Below, one piece after another: positions 1 to 8,623 of a stretch of DNA of 64,000 nt. A program made the translations under genes and the position numbers. Positions within the stretch are counted from its first letter, which is position 1. Each line of letters starts with the position of its first letter. The DNA comes from CBDCCV01 sp965215025 (GTDB taxonomy: Bacteria; Bacteroidota; Rhodothermia; Rhodothermales; Salinibacteraceae). Location: contig CBDCCV010000001.1 in NCBI GenBank assembly GCA_965215025.1, forward strand, positions 558,001 to 622,000, in the 5' to 3' direction. Below the pieces are notes generated by a model. That model searched no databases. It was not told the DNA's origin and saw nothing but the letters and a program-made list of their open reading frames with translations.

Positions 1-702
1 ATCACCACGAACGGGCTGCTTCTTCCGAAGAAGATCGACCGCTTGCAGAAGGCGGGGCTGACGCAGATCAACCTGAGCCTGGACACGCTGCGGCCGGAGC
101 GCTTTGCGGCCATCACGCGCCGCAAGGGCTTCCCGCTCGTCCTGCGCGCCGTGGACGAGGCGATCCGGCGCGGCTTTAGCCCACTCAAAGTCAACTGCGT
201 GGTGATGCGCGGCGTGAACGACGACGAGGTCTTGGACTTCGTGGCGTGGACGGAAGAGAAACCCGTCGAGGTGCGCTTTATCGAGTACATGCCCTTCGAC
301 GGCAACCGCTGGGACGACCGCCGCCTCGTCCCCACCGCCGCGCTCTTGGAACGTGTCCGCGTGCGCTATCCGCATCTGGAGCGCCTCCAGGACGGCCCGC
401 ACGACACGTCGCAGACGCACCGCGTGCCTGGCTTCGTGGGCCGCATCGGCTTCATCTCGTCGATGACGGAGCCGTTCTGCGAGGGCTGCAACCGCCTGCG
501 CCTCACCGCCGACGGCCACCTCAAGGTCTGCCTCTTCGGCCGGGCCGAGGTGAGCCTGCGCGATGCCCTGCGCCGAGGCGCCCCGGACGGCGAGGTGCGC
601 GCGCTCATCAGCCGGGCCGTGGGACGCAAGAAGGCGCGCCACGCCGGGATGTACAACCTCGCTCAGATGGAGAACCGCCCGATGATTACGATTGGCGGGT
701 GA
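1..702 (+). CDS. moaA: GTP 3',8-cyclase MoaA, 5'-truncated by the window edge
   Basis: The reading frame is open from base 1 and starts inside the gene, so the N-terminal radical-SAM CxxxCxxC motif lies outside the window. What remains begins with the ITTNG strand and the NLSLDTL motif of the radical-SAM barrel. It ends with the C-terminal second [4Fe-4S] site FCEGCNRLRLTADG...C, followed by the GG tail that activates the enzyme in this family. MoaA converts GTP to the 8-cyclo intermediate in the first step of molybdenum cofactor synthesis, in the cytoplasm. No other moa gene is visible downstream. The family call is secure; only the start is unknown. Confidence 0.96.
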   Translation: MTTNGLLLPKKIDRLQKAGLTQINLSLDTLRPERFAAITRRKGFPLVLRAVDEAIRRGFSPLKVNCVVMRGVNDDEVLDFVAWTEEKPVEVRFIEYMPFDGNRWDDRRLVPTAALLERVRVRYPHLERLQDGPHDTSQTHRVPGFVGRIGFISSMTEPFCEGCNRLRLTADGHLKVCLFGRAEVSLRDALRRGAPDGEVRALISRAVGRKKARHAGMYNLAQMENRPMITIGG

Positions 703-711
703 AAGAAACCA

Positions 712-1512
712 GTGCTTCAGCCGTCACCTATATCTGCTTTTCAGAAAGATAACGAACCTTCAACGTCCACGGAAGATATCGAATCCTCGTTTATGCGTCA
801 TCTACTTAGCTGCTCGATCTCGAACGCCATCTGCGATGTGCCGCTACGCCGTATCGTCATCACGGCGAGTATAACAGGCGGACTACTTCCGCTCGTAACA
901 CCTCTCCTTGGCTTCGTACTTGACGCCCTGCTGTATTTTGATGACGCCGTCGCATGGGGTTTGCTCTGCGGCACCCTTACTCTCACCAGAGCATTGTACT
1001 TACACAGCGATGAAGATCGTAACGTTGCGTTTCAAACCCTTGATCTTTATGCCCGACTCGTTCTCGCCTCCCTTACTATGACGATGAGCGCGTTGGCTGC
1101 CATCGTCTTTTGGTGCTGGTGGGGGGATGGCGCCCTACCCAGCCCCTTTCTTGTGTCGCAGGCGTTCGTTGTGGGCGTAGTCATGACGATCTCCGTTTGG
1201 ATATTTCTCTACCACCTCGACGTTGTAGAAGCCAAAGCGCAAAAGTTTTGGTCGGAGGAGGTAGAACCGTTTCTCTCGCAAGCTGATCTGTCTCACGCTA
1301 TTCAGGGGGTACTCTTTGCTACTGCATTATTCGCGTTTGCGGGTCCAAAACTCTTAGACAGCTTTCTTTCATCGGTCGGGTTCGCACCTTCGCAGAGCGT
1401 GGTAGTGGTAATTGCAGTAGTTACAACACTCTGCATCCCCTACCAGATTTGGGTCTTCTGCCGAAGCTCGGAGCGGCCGCCCTACTGCTACCGCATGGGT
1501 AGAAAGTGGTAG
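712..1512 (+). CDS. Orphan multi-pass membrane protein
   Basis: 266 residues from a GTG start 9 bases after moaA; an in-frame ATG at 793 gives a 239-residue alternative that begins near the first hydrophobic region. About five or six hydrophobic segments are visible, around residues 46-65, 75-88, 112-136, 147-167, 197-216 and 228-248. A polar stretch containing WSEEVEPFL lies between the fourth and fifth. I do not recognise a family. The DNA is clearly AT-richer and its codon use more mixed than moaA or the following isomerase, which suggests recent acquisition. Its position close behind moaA may only reflect insertion; a role in molybdopterin synthesis is not supported. Confidence 0.6.
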   Translation: MLQPSPISAFQKDNEPSTSTEDIESSFMRHLLSCSISNAICDVPLRRIVITASITGGLLPLVTPLLGFVLDALLYFDDAVAWGLLCGTLTLTRALYLHSDEDRNVAFQTLDLYARLVLASLTMTMSALAAIVFWCWWGDGALPSPFLVSQAFVVGVVMTISVWIFLYHLDVVEAKAQKFWSEEVEPFLSQADLSHAIQGVLFATALFAFAGPKLLDSFLSSVGFAPSQSVVVVIAVVTTLCIPYQIWVFCRSSERPPYCYRMGRKW

Positions 1513-1555
1513 CGGCCGGCGCGATCTTAGGACGAGGAGCAGCCTCTAAAGGGCA

Positions 1556-3031
1556 TCAGCACACCTGCACCGTCTCCATCCCCAGCAGCGCACCGAGCTT
1601 GTGCACCTTCGCGGCGATGTGCCCCACGCCCACGGCGCAGTGGTGCGACGGGCCTTCGCGCGACCACCCCTCGACAAACGCCTTGACGCCAATCGGGAAG
1701 CGGTAGCGCGAGTTCGTGTTGCCGATCTCTAAGATCGGCCCGGCCACGGCTTCGCCCTCGGCTACCAGGAGTTTGAGCCGCCCGTCGCCGGTCTGCACCA
1801 CGGCCAGCACGGTGACGGGGCCGTTTTTGACGCTCATCTCCACGGAGAGGCCCTGTCCCTGCTTGCCGTGGTACACGCTCAGCGGCTTGAGCCTGGGCTT
1901 CCCCTCAGCGATGGCGATGTGGCCGGGACCGTCGTGCCCCATCAAGAGCACGTCGTCGTTGAAGTCCATCGCGTAGAACTCGGTGAAGGAGCCGCCCACT
2001 GAGAAGGCGTCCATGATCTTCATCGCCTGCACGTTCTTGAGGTCGCACTCGCCGGCCACGGGCACGTGGTGCGCCGTGAGCAGCGAGTTGCCCACGATGA
2101 CCGAGGCGATCAGCTCCTCGAACACGCCGCCCGGCGATCCCTCGTAGTAGTACGCCAGGGCGCCGAGCTTCTTGTCCTCCACGAGCCGGTCAAGGGCGCA
2201 GGCCGTGCGCGCGGCGCGCTCGACCTCGGCGTCTGTGCACTCGTCGCTCACCTCGAACTCGCGGCGGATCTGCTCCGTCTTGCGCTCGACCTCCGCCTCG
2301 GTGACGGCCTCGCGGCGGTCGTGCAGGTCGTCCACTTCGAGGTGCTCGACGTGGCTGCCGAAAGAGACCGCCTGCTGCGTCGGGTCGGTGTAGATGTCGA
2401 GCATCCCGCTGTAGTAGTGGCCGAGGATGCCGACGCGGCTCTGGCGCATCGTGCGCGCCACGCGGGCGGCGTCCACCCAATCGGCGAGGGCGGCCCAGGC
2501 CTCGTCGTCGTCGAGTGTGCCGGTGACCTGGTGGAACGGGATCTGCGCGCGGACGAAGACGGAGGCGATCTCCGGCACCGAGCACGCCTGGCAGTTGGCT
2601 AGCCACTCGCCCGTCATGGCCACGCGGTCGCCCATGCGGTTAAAGGCGTCGTAGTCGATGGCGGCGGTGGGCTGGAGGTTAAGCACGACCACGGGCACGC
2701 CGGCCTTCTGCACCACGGGCAGCACGGTCTCGGAGAGGGCGTAGGTGGAGACGTAGAGGAAGAGCAGCTCCACGTCCTCGCGCTTGAAGCGGCGGGCGGC
2801 GGCGCGCGCTTTTTCGACGGTGTCCACCAGGCCGGCGTCCACGACCTCGGCGCCGCGCGCGGCCAGCCCTTCGCGCACGCGGGCCTGGTACCCTTCGAGG
2901 CGCTCGCGCAGGCCGTCGAACTGCGGCCAGTACGTCTGAAGCCCGATGCCGAAGAGGCCCACTTTTGCAGGCGCGGCGTCGGCGTGTTTTTCCTGCGTGG
3001 CGGCTTGCGCGCGGTCGTCGGCGTGTGGCAT
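1556..3031 (-). CDS. L-fucose/L-arabinose isomerase family protein
   Basis: 491 residues from the ATG at 3031. A longer frame exists upstream but translates a palindromic repeat (residues LSLEERGRV), so it is rejected. The protein opens with a Rossmann-like strand (KVGLFGIGLQTYWPQF) and carries the family's late metal-site region: GECDLKNVQAMKIMD, SFTEFYAMDFNDD and LLMGHDGPGHIA, which supply Glu, Asp and His ligands. Members interconvert aldoses and ketoses with Mn2+ or similar. The adjacent RhaT-type symporter on the same strand, 156 bp upstream, suggests use of a deoxy- or pentose sugar. The exact substrate cannot be told from sequence. Length and motifs fit the AraA/FucI superfamily. Confidence 0.85.
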   Translation of the reverse strand: MPHADDRAQAATQEKHADAAPAKVGLFGIGLQTYWPQFDGLRERLEGYQARVREGLAARGAEVVDAGLVDTVEKARAAARRFKREDVELLFLYVSTYALSETVLPVVQKAGVPVVVLNLQPTAAIDYDAFNRMGDRVAMTGEWLANCQACSVPEIASVFVRAQIPFHQVTGTLDDDEAWAALADWVDAARVARTMRQSRVGILGHYYSGMLDIYTDPTQQAVSFGSHVEHLEVDDLHDRREAVTEAEVERKTEQIRREFEVSDECTDAEVERAARTACALDRLVEDKKLGALAYYYEGSPGGVFEELIASVIVGNSLLTAHHVPVAGECDLKNVQAMKIMDAFSVGGSFTEFYAMDFNDDVLLMGHDGPGHIAIAEGKPRLKPLSVYHGKQGQGLSVEMSVKNGPVTVLAVVQTGDGRLKLLVAEGEAVAGPILEIGNTNSRYRFPIGVKAFVEGWSREGPSHHCAVGVGHIAAKVHKLGALLGMETVQVC

Positions 3032-3093
3032 GGCGTGAGCTGGGTTCGGGAGCAGTTGGGCAACGTTCGATCCGGCTGCATCGGCGAGGATGA

Positions 3094-3122
3094 CTCTCCC
3101 TCTCTCTTCAAGGGAGAGGGGA
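3094..3122. repeat. Short imperfect palindrome of the CCCTCTCC...GGAGAGGG type
   Basis: An inverted repeat with arms CCCTCTCT and GGGAGAGG around a short TTCAA centre lies between the isomerase and the RhaT gene. Similar elements are dispersed in many bacterial genomes, and a related but longer one is at 52882-52926. It lies upstream of the isomerase start and could form a hairpin in its leader; no terminator U-tract follows it on the minus strand. Confidence 0.5.
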
Positions 3123-3187
3123 CGCGGGAGCGATCCGTGACAGCAGCTAGCCACGTTTCTGTCTTTACCAGAGAGCTTCGCCAGCGC

Positions 3188-4231
3188 TCACTCCTGCGCG
3201 ATGTAGTTCCCCCATCCGATGACGACGGTGGAGAGGATGAGCACGCCCAGGCCCACGTAGATGAGCGCCATCGTGCGCGAGCCGGCGCCGCGCCACTCCT
3301 TCGTAATGAGGCCCCACATGTTGCTGAACACGATGACGAACGCCATGTGGATGGACCAACTGGCAAACTCGTACGCGCCGAGCTGGCTCGTGCCCATCCC
3401 GTAAAACATGAACTGCATGTACCACGTGATCCCGGCCAAGATGGCAAACCCGTAGTTCGCCCAGAGGGCAACGCCCGTGCTCTGCCAGTAGTCCGACGCC
3501 GTCCCGTTCTTGACGTTCAGAAAAGCGCACCAGGCGAAGTTCGTCAAAAACCCGCCGGCGAAGACGACGATCAGCACGGGGCTGTTCTGCCAAAGCACGG
3601 GCGTCCCGCGCGTGATGGCCGCCTCGGCGATGGGCCGCCCCGCCGCGATGGCGAAGGCCATGCACGCGCTCATGATCCCGGCAAAGACGGCCACCCAAAC
3701 GCCTTTCGTGAAGTCGAACTCCTGGACACCCGTGCGCTTCTCCTCCTCGGAAAGCTCCTTGTCCTTGAGCGCGCCGGCCCACCCCACCACGGCGATCCCG
3801 ACGAGCGACACGAGCACGCCCGCTACGGTGACCTGCCCGGAGAGGCGCCCCAGCAGCGCCACGAACTCCCCGAAATAAATCGGCGGCAGGAGCGTCCCAA
3901 ACGCGGCGGTAAAGCCGATGGCCACGGCGTACCCGAGCGAGAGGCCGAGGTAGCGCATCGTCAGCCCGAACGTCAGCCCGCCGATGCCCCAGAGGAGGCC
4001 GTAGAAGAACGTCCAGAAGAGGCTGCTCGGCGGCGCATCGGCTAAGATGGCGAGCACGTCCGGCACGGTGAGCGCGGCCACCACCCAGGGGGCGACGATC
4101 CAAGAGAAGACGCCGTTTACGATCCAGTAGCTCTCCCACGCCCAGTTCTCCACCTTCTTGAGCGGGAGGTAGAAGCTCCCGGCTGCAAAGCCACCGATGG
4201 CGTGAAGAAGAATGCCGAGTGCCGGGTTCAT
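3188..4231 (-). CDS. L-rhamnose/H+ symporter RhaT-like sugar transporter
   Basis: 347 residues with ten predicted membrane helices. It has the hallmark RhaT N-terminus (GILLHAIGGFAAGSFYLPLKK), then the WESYWIVNGVFSWIVAPW region and the later YMQFMFYGMGTSQLG motif. RhaT proteins import L-rhamnose and similar sugars with protons across the inner membrane. It reads toward the isomerase gene, so the two likely form a sugar-uptake and isomerisation unit. Because the partner is a fucose/arabinose-type isomerase rather than RhaA, the transported sugar may not be rhamnose. The family call is secure, the substrate is not. Confidence 0.9.
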   Translation of the reverse strand: MNPALGILLHAIGGFAAGSFYLPLKKVENWAWESYWIVNGVFSWIVAPWVVAALTVPDVLAILADAPPSSLFWTFFYGLLWGIGGLTFGLTMRYLGLSLGYAVAIGFTAAFGTLLPPIYFGEFVALLGRLSGQVTVAGVLVSLVGIAVVGWAGALKDKELSEEEKRTGVQEFDFTKGVWVAVFAGIMSACMAFAIAAGRPIAEAAITRGTPVLWQNSPVLIVVFAGGFLTNFAWCAFLNVKNGTASDYWQSTGVALWANYGFAILAGITWYMQFMFYGMGTSQLGAYEFASWSIHMAFVIVFSNMWGLITKEWRGAGSRTMALIYVGLGVLILSTVVIGWGNYIAQE

Positions 4232-4391
4232 GCGTGCGTCTCCGCTCTATGCGGAGGCGCGATGCCTCCGGACGGTTGGTGCGGCGTGGCCGATTTCAGC
4301 GGGCGAGGCGGGACGGCCCCGGCACGCCGCTGCGCCGTAGCCGCCCTTCCTGCAAGACCCCGGCCTGGAGGAACGGGTTCCTTCGGCGTCT

Positions 4392-6077
4392 TTAGCCACG
4401 CGCGGCCAGGTGCCAGAGAAAGACGACGCTCGACGGCGCTTCGAGCACTTTGAAGAGGATGACGAGCGCCAGCACCGCCGGCGGGCTGACGAGCGCGAGC
4501 GCGGCGACCATCGCCGCCGGGGCGCGCGTAAGGGCGGCGTAGTCGTAAAGCGCACGGGCGGTAGCAGCCAGGGCGATCAGCGCCCAGGCGGCCACGAGCG
4601 CGAGTGCCACGGGCATGGCCCACGGCGCCGGCAGCGTGAGCACGACCACGGCGCCGGCCATAAGCATCAACAGCGGCCAGCGCGGCCCAACGATGAGGAG
4701 CAGCACCTGATCGGTTTGCAGGTAGAGGTAGCGCCGCGAGACGAGGGAGAGCAGCAACGCCCAGAGCAGCAGCGCGACGGCGTAGAGCGCGCCGGCCAGG
4801 AGCACGATGAGCCAGGGCCGCTCCAAAAGTGAGAGCACCTGCGCGCGGGCGCCGGCCGAGAGGCCGCCAGCGAGCCACACAAACGCCTGCGTGCGCTGCG
4901 CGGCCACCAGGAGCGCAGCCACGAGCAGCCCGCCGCTCAGGCTCACCGCGCCTAAGAGCACGCCTACGGTGCTGGCCAGGGCATCGCGCCCTTCGCGCAC
5001 GGCCTCGCGGTAGAAGCCGCGCGCCCGGAAGTAGCGGCCCGTCAAGCGCCGAAAGGGCGGCGCCGCTGCATACAGCACCCCGATCAGAAGCACCACGCTC
5101 CACGCCAGGAGCACGGCCCACGGAACGTCCTCGGCTTCGGCGGCGCCGGTGGGGAAGGCGAAGGCCGTCTGCCGTCCGGTGTAGAAGCCCTGCACCACGC
5201 GCAGCGCCGGGCGCGCCGCGCCGTCCGAGGCATGAAGGCCGTAGCGGCGCGGCGGATACACATCGGCGGAGGCGAGCGCGGGCGTGCCGGCGCGGCGGTC
5301 CCGCCATCGGTAAACGAAAAGCGCGGCGGGGCGAGGGCCGCCGGCCTCGATGGTGGTGTCCAGAAGCGCGGCGAGGTGCGTTTCGAGGTAGCGCGCCTGC
5401 GCCTCGGGCGTGTGCGGCACGCGGAGGCCGCCTGCCGCGCCTTCATCCACGAACGCCCCCAGCGCGCCGAGGCCGACGCCCGTGTCGAGCGTGTCGGCGT
5501 GCGCGGATCGCCAGCGGCGCAGCAACGCTTTTAGGCTGCCTGAGGCGTCGAGCGCTTCGAGCAGCACCGTGTCCACAAACGGCGCGCAGGGATCGGACGT
5601 GACGAAGGGGGTGGCGTAGTACGTCCGGCTGCCGGGCGGCCCGCGCTCGGTCACCTCTTCGGCCAGTGCTTGGACGTAGGCGCAGGCTTCGGGGCTGCTC
5701 AGGTCGCTCCCGCGTGCCAGCCCGAAGTGCCGCGCCGAGGGATGGTTCTCGGCGCGGCGGAGGGCGGCGCGCAGCACGCGCGTCACGCCGCCGAGCGTGT
5801 CGCGCAGCGCGGCGGCCGAGAGCCGCGCGGCCGGGAGGTCTTGCCAGAGCGCCAGGCCCAGCGTGTCGGCGAGCGCGAGGAGGCGCTCGCGGCGCACGAG
5901 GCCGGTGCGGACGGCCTCGACGCCGGCGGCTTTCATCGCGTGCAGATCGGCGGCGGCTTGGTCCGCGTCATCGGGCGGGGTCCAGACGACGCCTCTGAGC
6001 GGCGGGGCAGGCTGCGCCACGCCCGGCGCGGCCCCCCATGCAGTGAGCAGAAAAAGGAGCAGGCAGCGCGAGGTCAT
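4392..6077 (-). CDS. Secreted glycosidase-like (TIM barrel) domain fused to a six-helix membrane domain
   Basis: 561 residues from the ATG at 6077, which places a clean signal peptide (residues 1-21, ending VAQ) at the N-terminus; an upstream ATG at 6110 is possible. Residues 25-300 resemble a GH2-type TIM barrel: the early DLHAMKAAGVEAVR strand, the LADTLGLALWQDLP strand, a late ALFVYRWRD strand and the RRYGLHASDGAARPALRVVQ end that glycosidases carry as 'YGLVD..RPK'. Residues 318-338, 368-392, 421-445, 468-483, 487-506 and 522-543 are hydrophobic, giving about six membrane helices. No specific catalytic Glu pair can be assigned with confidence. The product would be anchored in the inner membrane with the barrel outside. 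Confidence 0.65.
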   Translation of the reverse strand: MTSRCLLLFLLTAWGAAPGVAQPAPPLRGVVWTPPDDADQAAADLHAMKAAGVEAVRTGLVRRERLLALADTLGLALWQDLPAARLSAAALRDTLGGVTRVLRAALRRAENHPSARHFGLARGSDLSSPEACAYVQALAEEVTERGPPGSRTYYATPFVTSDPCAPFVDTVLLEALDASGSLKALLRRWRSAHADTLDTGVGLGALGAFVDEGAAGGLRVPHTPEAQARYLETHLAALLDTTIEAGGPRPAALFVYRWRDRRAGTPALASADVYPPRRYGLHASDGAARPALRVVQGFYTGRQTAFAFPTGAAEAEDVPWAVLLAWSVVLLIGVLYAAAPPFRRLTGRYFRARGFYREAVREGRDALASTVGVLLGAVSLSGGLLVAALLVAAQRTQAFVWLAGGLSAGARAQVLSLLERPWLIVLLAGALYAVALLLWALLLSLVSRRYLYLQTDQVLLLIVGPRWPLLMLMAGAVVVLTLPAPWAMPVALALVAAWALIALAATARALYDYAALTRAPAAMVAALALVSPPAVLALVILFKVLEAPSSVVFLWHLAARG

Positions 6078-6339
6078 CTGGCCGAAGGCGAGGCGGGGCG
6101 ACGTGTGCATCAGTTCATATTCTACCACATCTGCGCGTGAAATGGCAGCGCACAACTGCCGCCGCCGCTCGTGTGACGATCTTGTGCGTAGCCGGCCGTG
6201 CGCGCCTGCCTCCAAGCCGCTCGGCGGGATTTGGGAGCGCTTTTTGATCTTTCGCTACAAATGCCTGCTCGGACGCTGCCTCACGGCGCGTTTGGCGCGG
6301 CCTCTACCACATGTTTTCTTACATCAACAGCATTCGACC

Positions 6340-6873
6340 ATGAAAAAGATCATAGCCTTTTCGTCGCTCGTAACCCTTTTCCTGCTTGCCGGCCTCCCTG
6401 TAGCACAGGCGCAGAACACGGTGCTCGGCGTGCGCGGCGGCTACGAAGTGGACAAGCTCGAAGACTTCTCGCTCGGCGCGGACCTGCGCATCCGCAACGA
6501 CGCCATCCCCTTCATGGTGAACCCGACGTTCGACTACTACTTCACCGAGGGCGACCGCCAGCTCTACCAGGCCGGCCTTAACGGGCTGCTCGAGTTCGGC
6601 ATCGACAACCAGGCGTTCACGCCCTACGCCGGCGCCGGCCTGACCCTCTCGCGCACCTCGCGCGACGATGATGCCGACGTTGACCCTGACGACGAGGTCT
6701 TTGGCGACCTCGACGACGGCGAGAGCGAGACGGCGTTGGGCGCGCAGATCGTTGGCGGGGCCACGTTTCGCTACGGCAGCCTCCAGCCGTTCGTGCAGGC
6801 GCAGTTCGGCCTGGGCGGCGGGCCGGAGCTGACGGGCATCACCGCCGGCCTTCTCTTCGACCTCAGCCGCTGA
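6340..6873 (+). CDS. Outer-membrane beta-barrel protein, small porin-like
   Basis: 177 residues starting at the ATG at 6340, which is followed at once by a lysine pair and a hydrophobic core ending AQAQ, a typical signal peptide (residues 1-24). The mature part has alternating polar/hydrophobic strands (TVLGVRGGYEV, GADLRIRND, NPTFDYYF, FTPYAGAGLTLS), an acidic loop rich in Asp (DDDADVDPDDEVFGDLDDGE) and a final strand, as in OmpA/OprF-like 8-strand barrels. The 200-residue gene at 7948 is a paralogue with matching NPTFD, FTPYxGxG and IVGGA blocks. A rho-independent terminator follows at 6909-6948. Confidence 0.75.
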   Translation: MKKIIAFSSLVTLFLLAGLPVAQAQNTVLGVRGGYEVDKLEDFSLGADLRIRNDAIPFMVNPTFDYYFTEGDRQLYQAGLNGLLEFGIDNQAFTPYAGAGLTLSRTSRDDDADVDPDDEVFGDLDDGESETALGAQIVGGATFRYGSLQPFVQAQFGLGGGPELTGITAGLLFDLSR

Positions 6874-6908
6874 CGCCGCCCTGCGCTTTTCTCTCTCTGT
6901 GCACACGG

Positions 6909-6948
6909 AAGCCCCAATGGTTATAGAGCCGGCGGGGCTTTTTCTTTA
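6909..6948 (+). terminator. Rho-independent terminator after the beta-barrel gene
   Basis: A stem of AAGCCCC (6909-6915) pairs with GGGGCTT (6934-6940), followed by TTTCTTT. It lies 36 bases behind the stop codon of the barrel gene and marks the end of that transcript. Confidence 0.75.
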
Positions 6949-7154
6949 ACTTTTGTGCTCCCGGCCCGCCTCTTTGAACGCGAGGCGTGACAGCGTAGCC
7001 GTTTTTTAGTATTCTCGGAGCGCGAACGGCTGCTCTTAGCACCAGCGCGGCGGGTTAGCTTTCAACCGAGCCACACGCGGCGTATGTTAGCGCCACGCGC
7101 GATGCCAGCCGCACGCGCCCTCAACCTCCCCCGAACGAAACTCTCCTGTTTATC

Positions 7155-7658
7155 ATGCTACGTTCTTCTATCACACTTTTGGCGGCGCTCGTCGCGGCTG
7201 CTGTGCTTCCTGGCTGTGCCACGATCTTTACCGGCACCTCCGACACGATCCGGTTCGAGTCGGAGCCGGAGGGCGCACGCATCTTCATCGACGGCATCGA
7301 GCGGGGCCGGACGCCGGCCTCGGTCTCGGTGAGCCGCTCGGCCTTCGATGACAAGCAGGTGACGCTGCGGCTCGACGGCTATGAGGACCGCACGTTCGTG
7401 CTCGACAAGCGGTTCAACGCCGTGAGCATCCTGAACCTAGCCGGCTTGCTCGGCTGGGGGGTCGATTTCGCTACCGGCGCCGTGATGAAGTACGACCCTG
7501 AGATGTACTCCATCACGCTTGACTCGGAGCGCGCCCAACGCCTCGACAACCTGGAGCGCGACGCCTACGGCCACTACCTCATCCCCGCCCCCGAGGGCGG
7601 CGAGGCCGTGACGGTGACGGATGCGGAGAGCGGCGTCACGCTCGTCTTCGAGCGGTAA
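7155..7658 (+). CDS. PEGA-domain lipoprotein
   Basis: 167 residues. The N-terminus has a lipoprotein signal with lipobox LPGC (Cys21), so the mature protein is probably lipid-anchored outside the inner membrane. Residues 32-78 (TIRFESEPEGARIFIDG ... GRTPASVSV ... VTLRLDGYE) form a PEGA domain, a small surface-layer-like beta fold common in Bacteroidota envelope proteins. The remaining half has a short hydrophobic stretch and a loop with YDPEMYSITLDS. It sits between two paralogous outer-membrane barrels, and a terminator follows it. A structural or binding role in the envelope is likely; the ligand is unknown. Confidence 0.8.
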   Translation: MLRSSITLLAALVAAAVLPGCATIFTGTSDTIRFESEPEGARIFIDGIERGRTPASVSVSRSAFDDKQVTLRLDGYEDRTFVLDKRFNAVSILNLAGLLGWGVDFATGAVMKYDPEMYSITLDSERAQRLDNLERDAYGHYLIPAPEGGEAVTVTDAESGVTLVFER

Positions 7659-7701
7659 GCTCTACGACGCCCACGCCGCTCTTCGGTCGTGGTCTTTCGG
7701 G

Positions 7702-7741
7702 AAGCCGCGCCCCGAGCATTCAAGGGCGCGGCTTTTCCTTT
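7702..7741 (+). terminator. Rho-independent terminator after the PEGA lipoprotein
   Basis: An 11-bp perfect stem AAGCCGCGCCC (7702-7712) / GGGCGCGGCTT (7724-7734) is followed by TTCCTTTG. The AAGCCGCGCC core is nearly the same as in the terminator at 8575-8623. Confidence 0.8.
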
Positions 7742-7947
7742 GCAGAGGCTTCCCGTGCTGCCTCGTTTTCCGGGGGAGTAGTACCCCGAGCGGCGTGCTT
7801 CGGGGCGTGACCCTCGCGCGCGACAGTTATTCACGCCTCTGTAACGCCCCCGGCTGCAACGCTTACACGCCAATCCGATAAGAGGGACGACGCATTCGGG
7901 CACTCTCGCGTTCGCCACCTTCTCTCAGGCAACCTTCCTCTTCGGTC

Positions 7948-8550
7948 ATGAAAAACCTTACGCTCCTCTCGCTCGCCCTCGCGCTGGCCCTTTTCGTCGG
8001 CGCTCGGGACGCACGCGCGCAGTTCCAGTTCGAGATCGGCCCGCGCATCGGCTACGCGCAGGTCCAGAACGATTTCGACATCGACGATCTCGAGTTCGAC
8101 GATGACCCTACCGACGACGACCTTAGATCCCTTGGAGAAGATGTTTCCGGACTCGCCCTCGGGTTGGACCTCCGGCTTAGCAGCGCAGGGCTGCCTGTGC
8201 AGATCAACCCTACCTTTGACTTCTACGTCTTGAGCAAAGAGGAATTCGACCGCTTCACGCTCTGGCGCATCACCACGAACGCGCTCTACGAGTTCGGCTC
8301 GCAGAACGTGGCGTTCACGCCGTACGTCGGTCCCGGCGTCTCGTTTACGCGCTCCTCATTCGAGTTCCAGCCCGGCCTCAGCGACGCCGAGGTCAACACA
8401 GACATCGGCCTCAACATCGTCGGCGGCGCTGGGTTCGACGCCGGCCCGGCCAAGCTCTTCATCCAGGGCGAGTACGTCGTGTTTGGCGACTTCAAGCCGT
8501 TCGGCGTCAGCGTCGGCGCGCTCTTCAACTTCGACGGCGGGCAGGAGTGA
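7948..8550 (+). CDS. Outer-membrane beta-barrel protein, paralogue of the one at 6340
   Basis: 200 residues with a signal peptide (residues 1-25, ending ARAQ) and a beta-barrel mature part. It shares with the upstream paralogue the NPTFDFY block, LYEFGSQNVAFTPYVGPG and NIVGGAGF, and a final GVSVGALFNF strand. Like its paralogue it carries an acidic loop (DIDDLEFDDDPTDDDLRS). Both fit outer-membrane proteins of OmpA/porin type with 8-10 strands; a transport substrate cannot be guessed. It has its own strong terminator (8575-8623), so it is probably a single-gene transcript. Confidence 0.75.
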   Translation: MKNLTLLSLALALALFVGARDARAQFQFEIGPRIGYAQVQNDFDIDDLEFDDDPTDDDLRSLGEDVSGLALGLDLRLSSAGLPVQINPTFDFYVLSKEEFDRFTLWRITTNALYEFGSQNVAFTPYVGPGVSFTRSSFEFQPGLSDAEVNTDIGLNIVGGAGFDAGPAKLFIQGEYVVFGDFKPFGVSVGALFNFDGGQE

Positions 8551-8574
8551 TCTCCCCTCGACCGCAAGTCACGA

Positions 8575-8623
8575 CGCAGAAAAGCCGCGCCCCCGTCAAT
8601 CTGGGAGGCGCGGCTTTTCTGCG
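8575..8623. terminator. Strong rho-independent terminator, usable in both directions
   Basis: A 16-bp perfect inverted repeat (arms 8575-8590 and 8608-8623) with the AAAAGCCGCGC / GCGCGGCTTTT core, 24 bases behind the barrel gene. The T-run on one arm and the A-run on the other would let it stop transcripts from either side. It also lies between the barrel gene and the convergent 3' end of the dcw operon. Confidence 0.8.

Noticed and set aside
3032..3154. 41-residue N-terminal extension of the sugar isomerase
   Set aside because: It translates a palindromic repeat (LSLEERGRV) and has no family counterpart; the ATG at 3031 gives the normal length.
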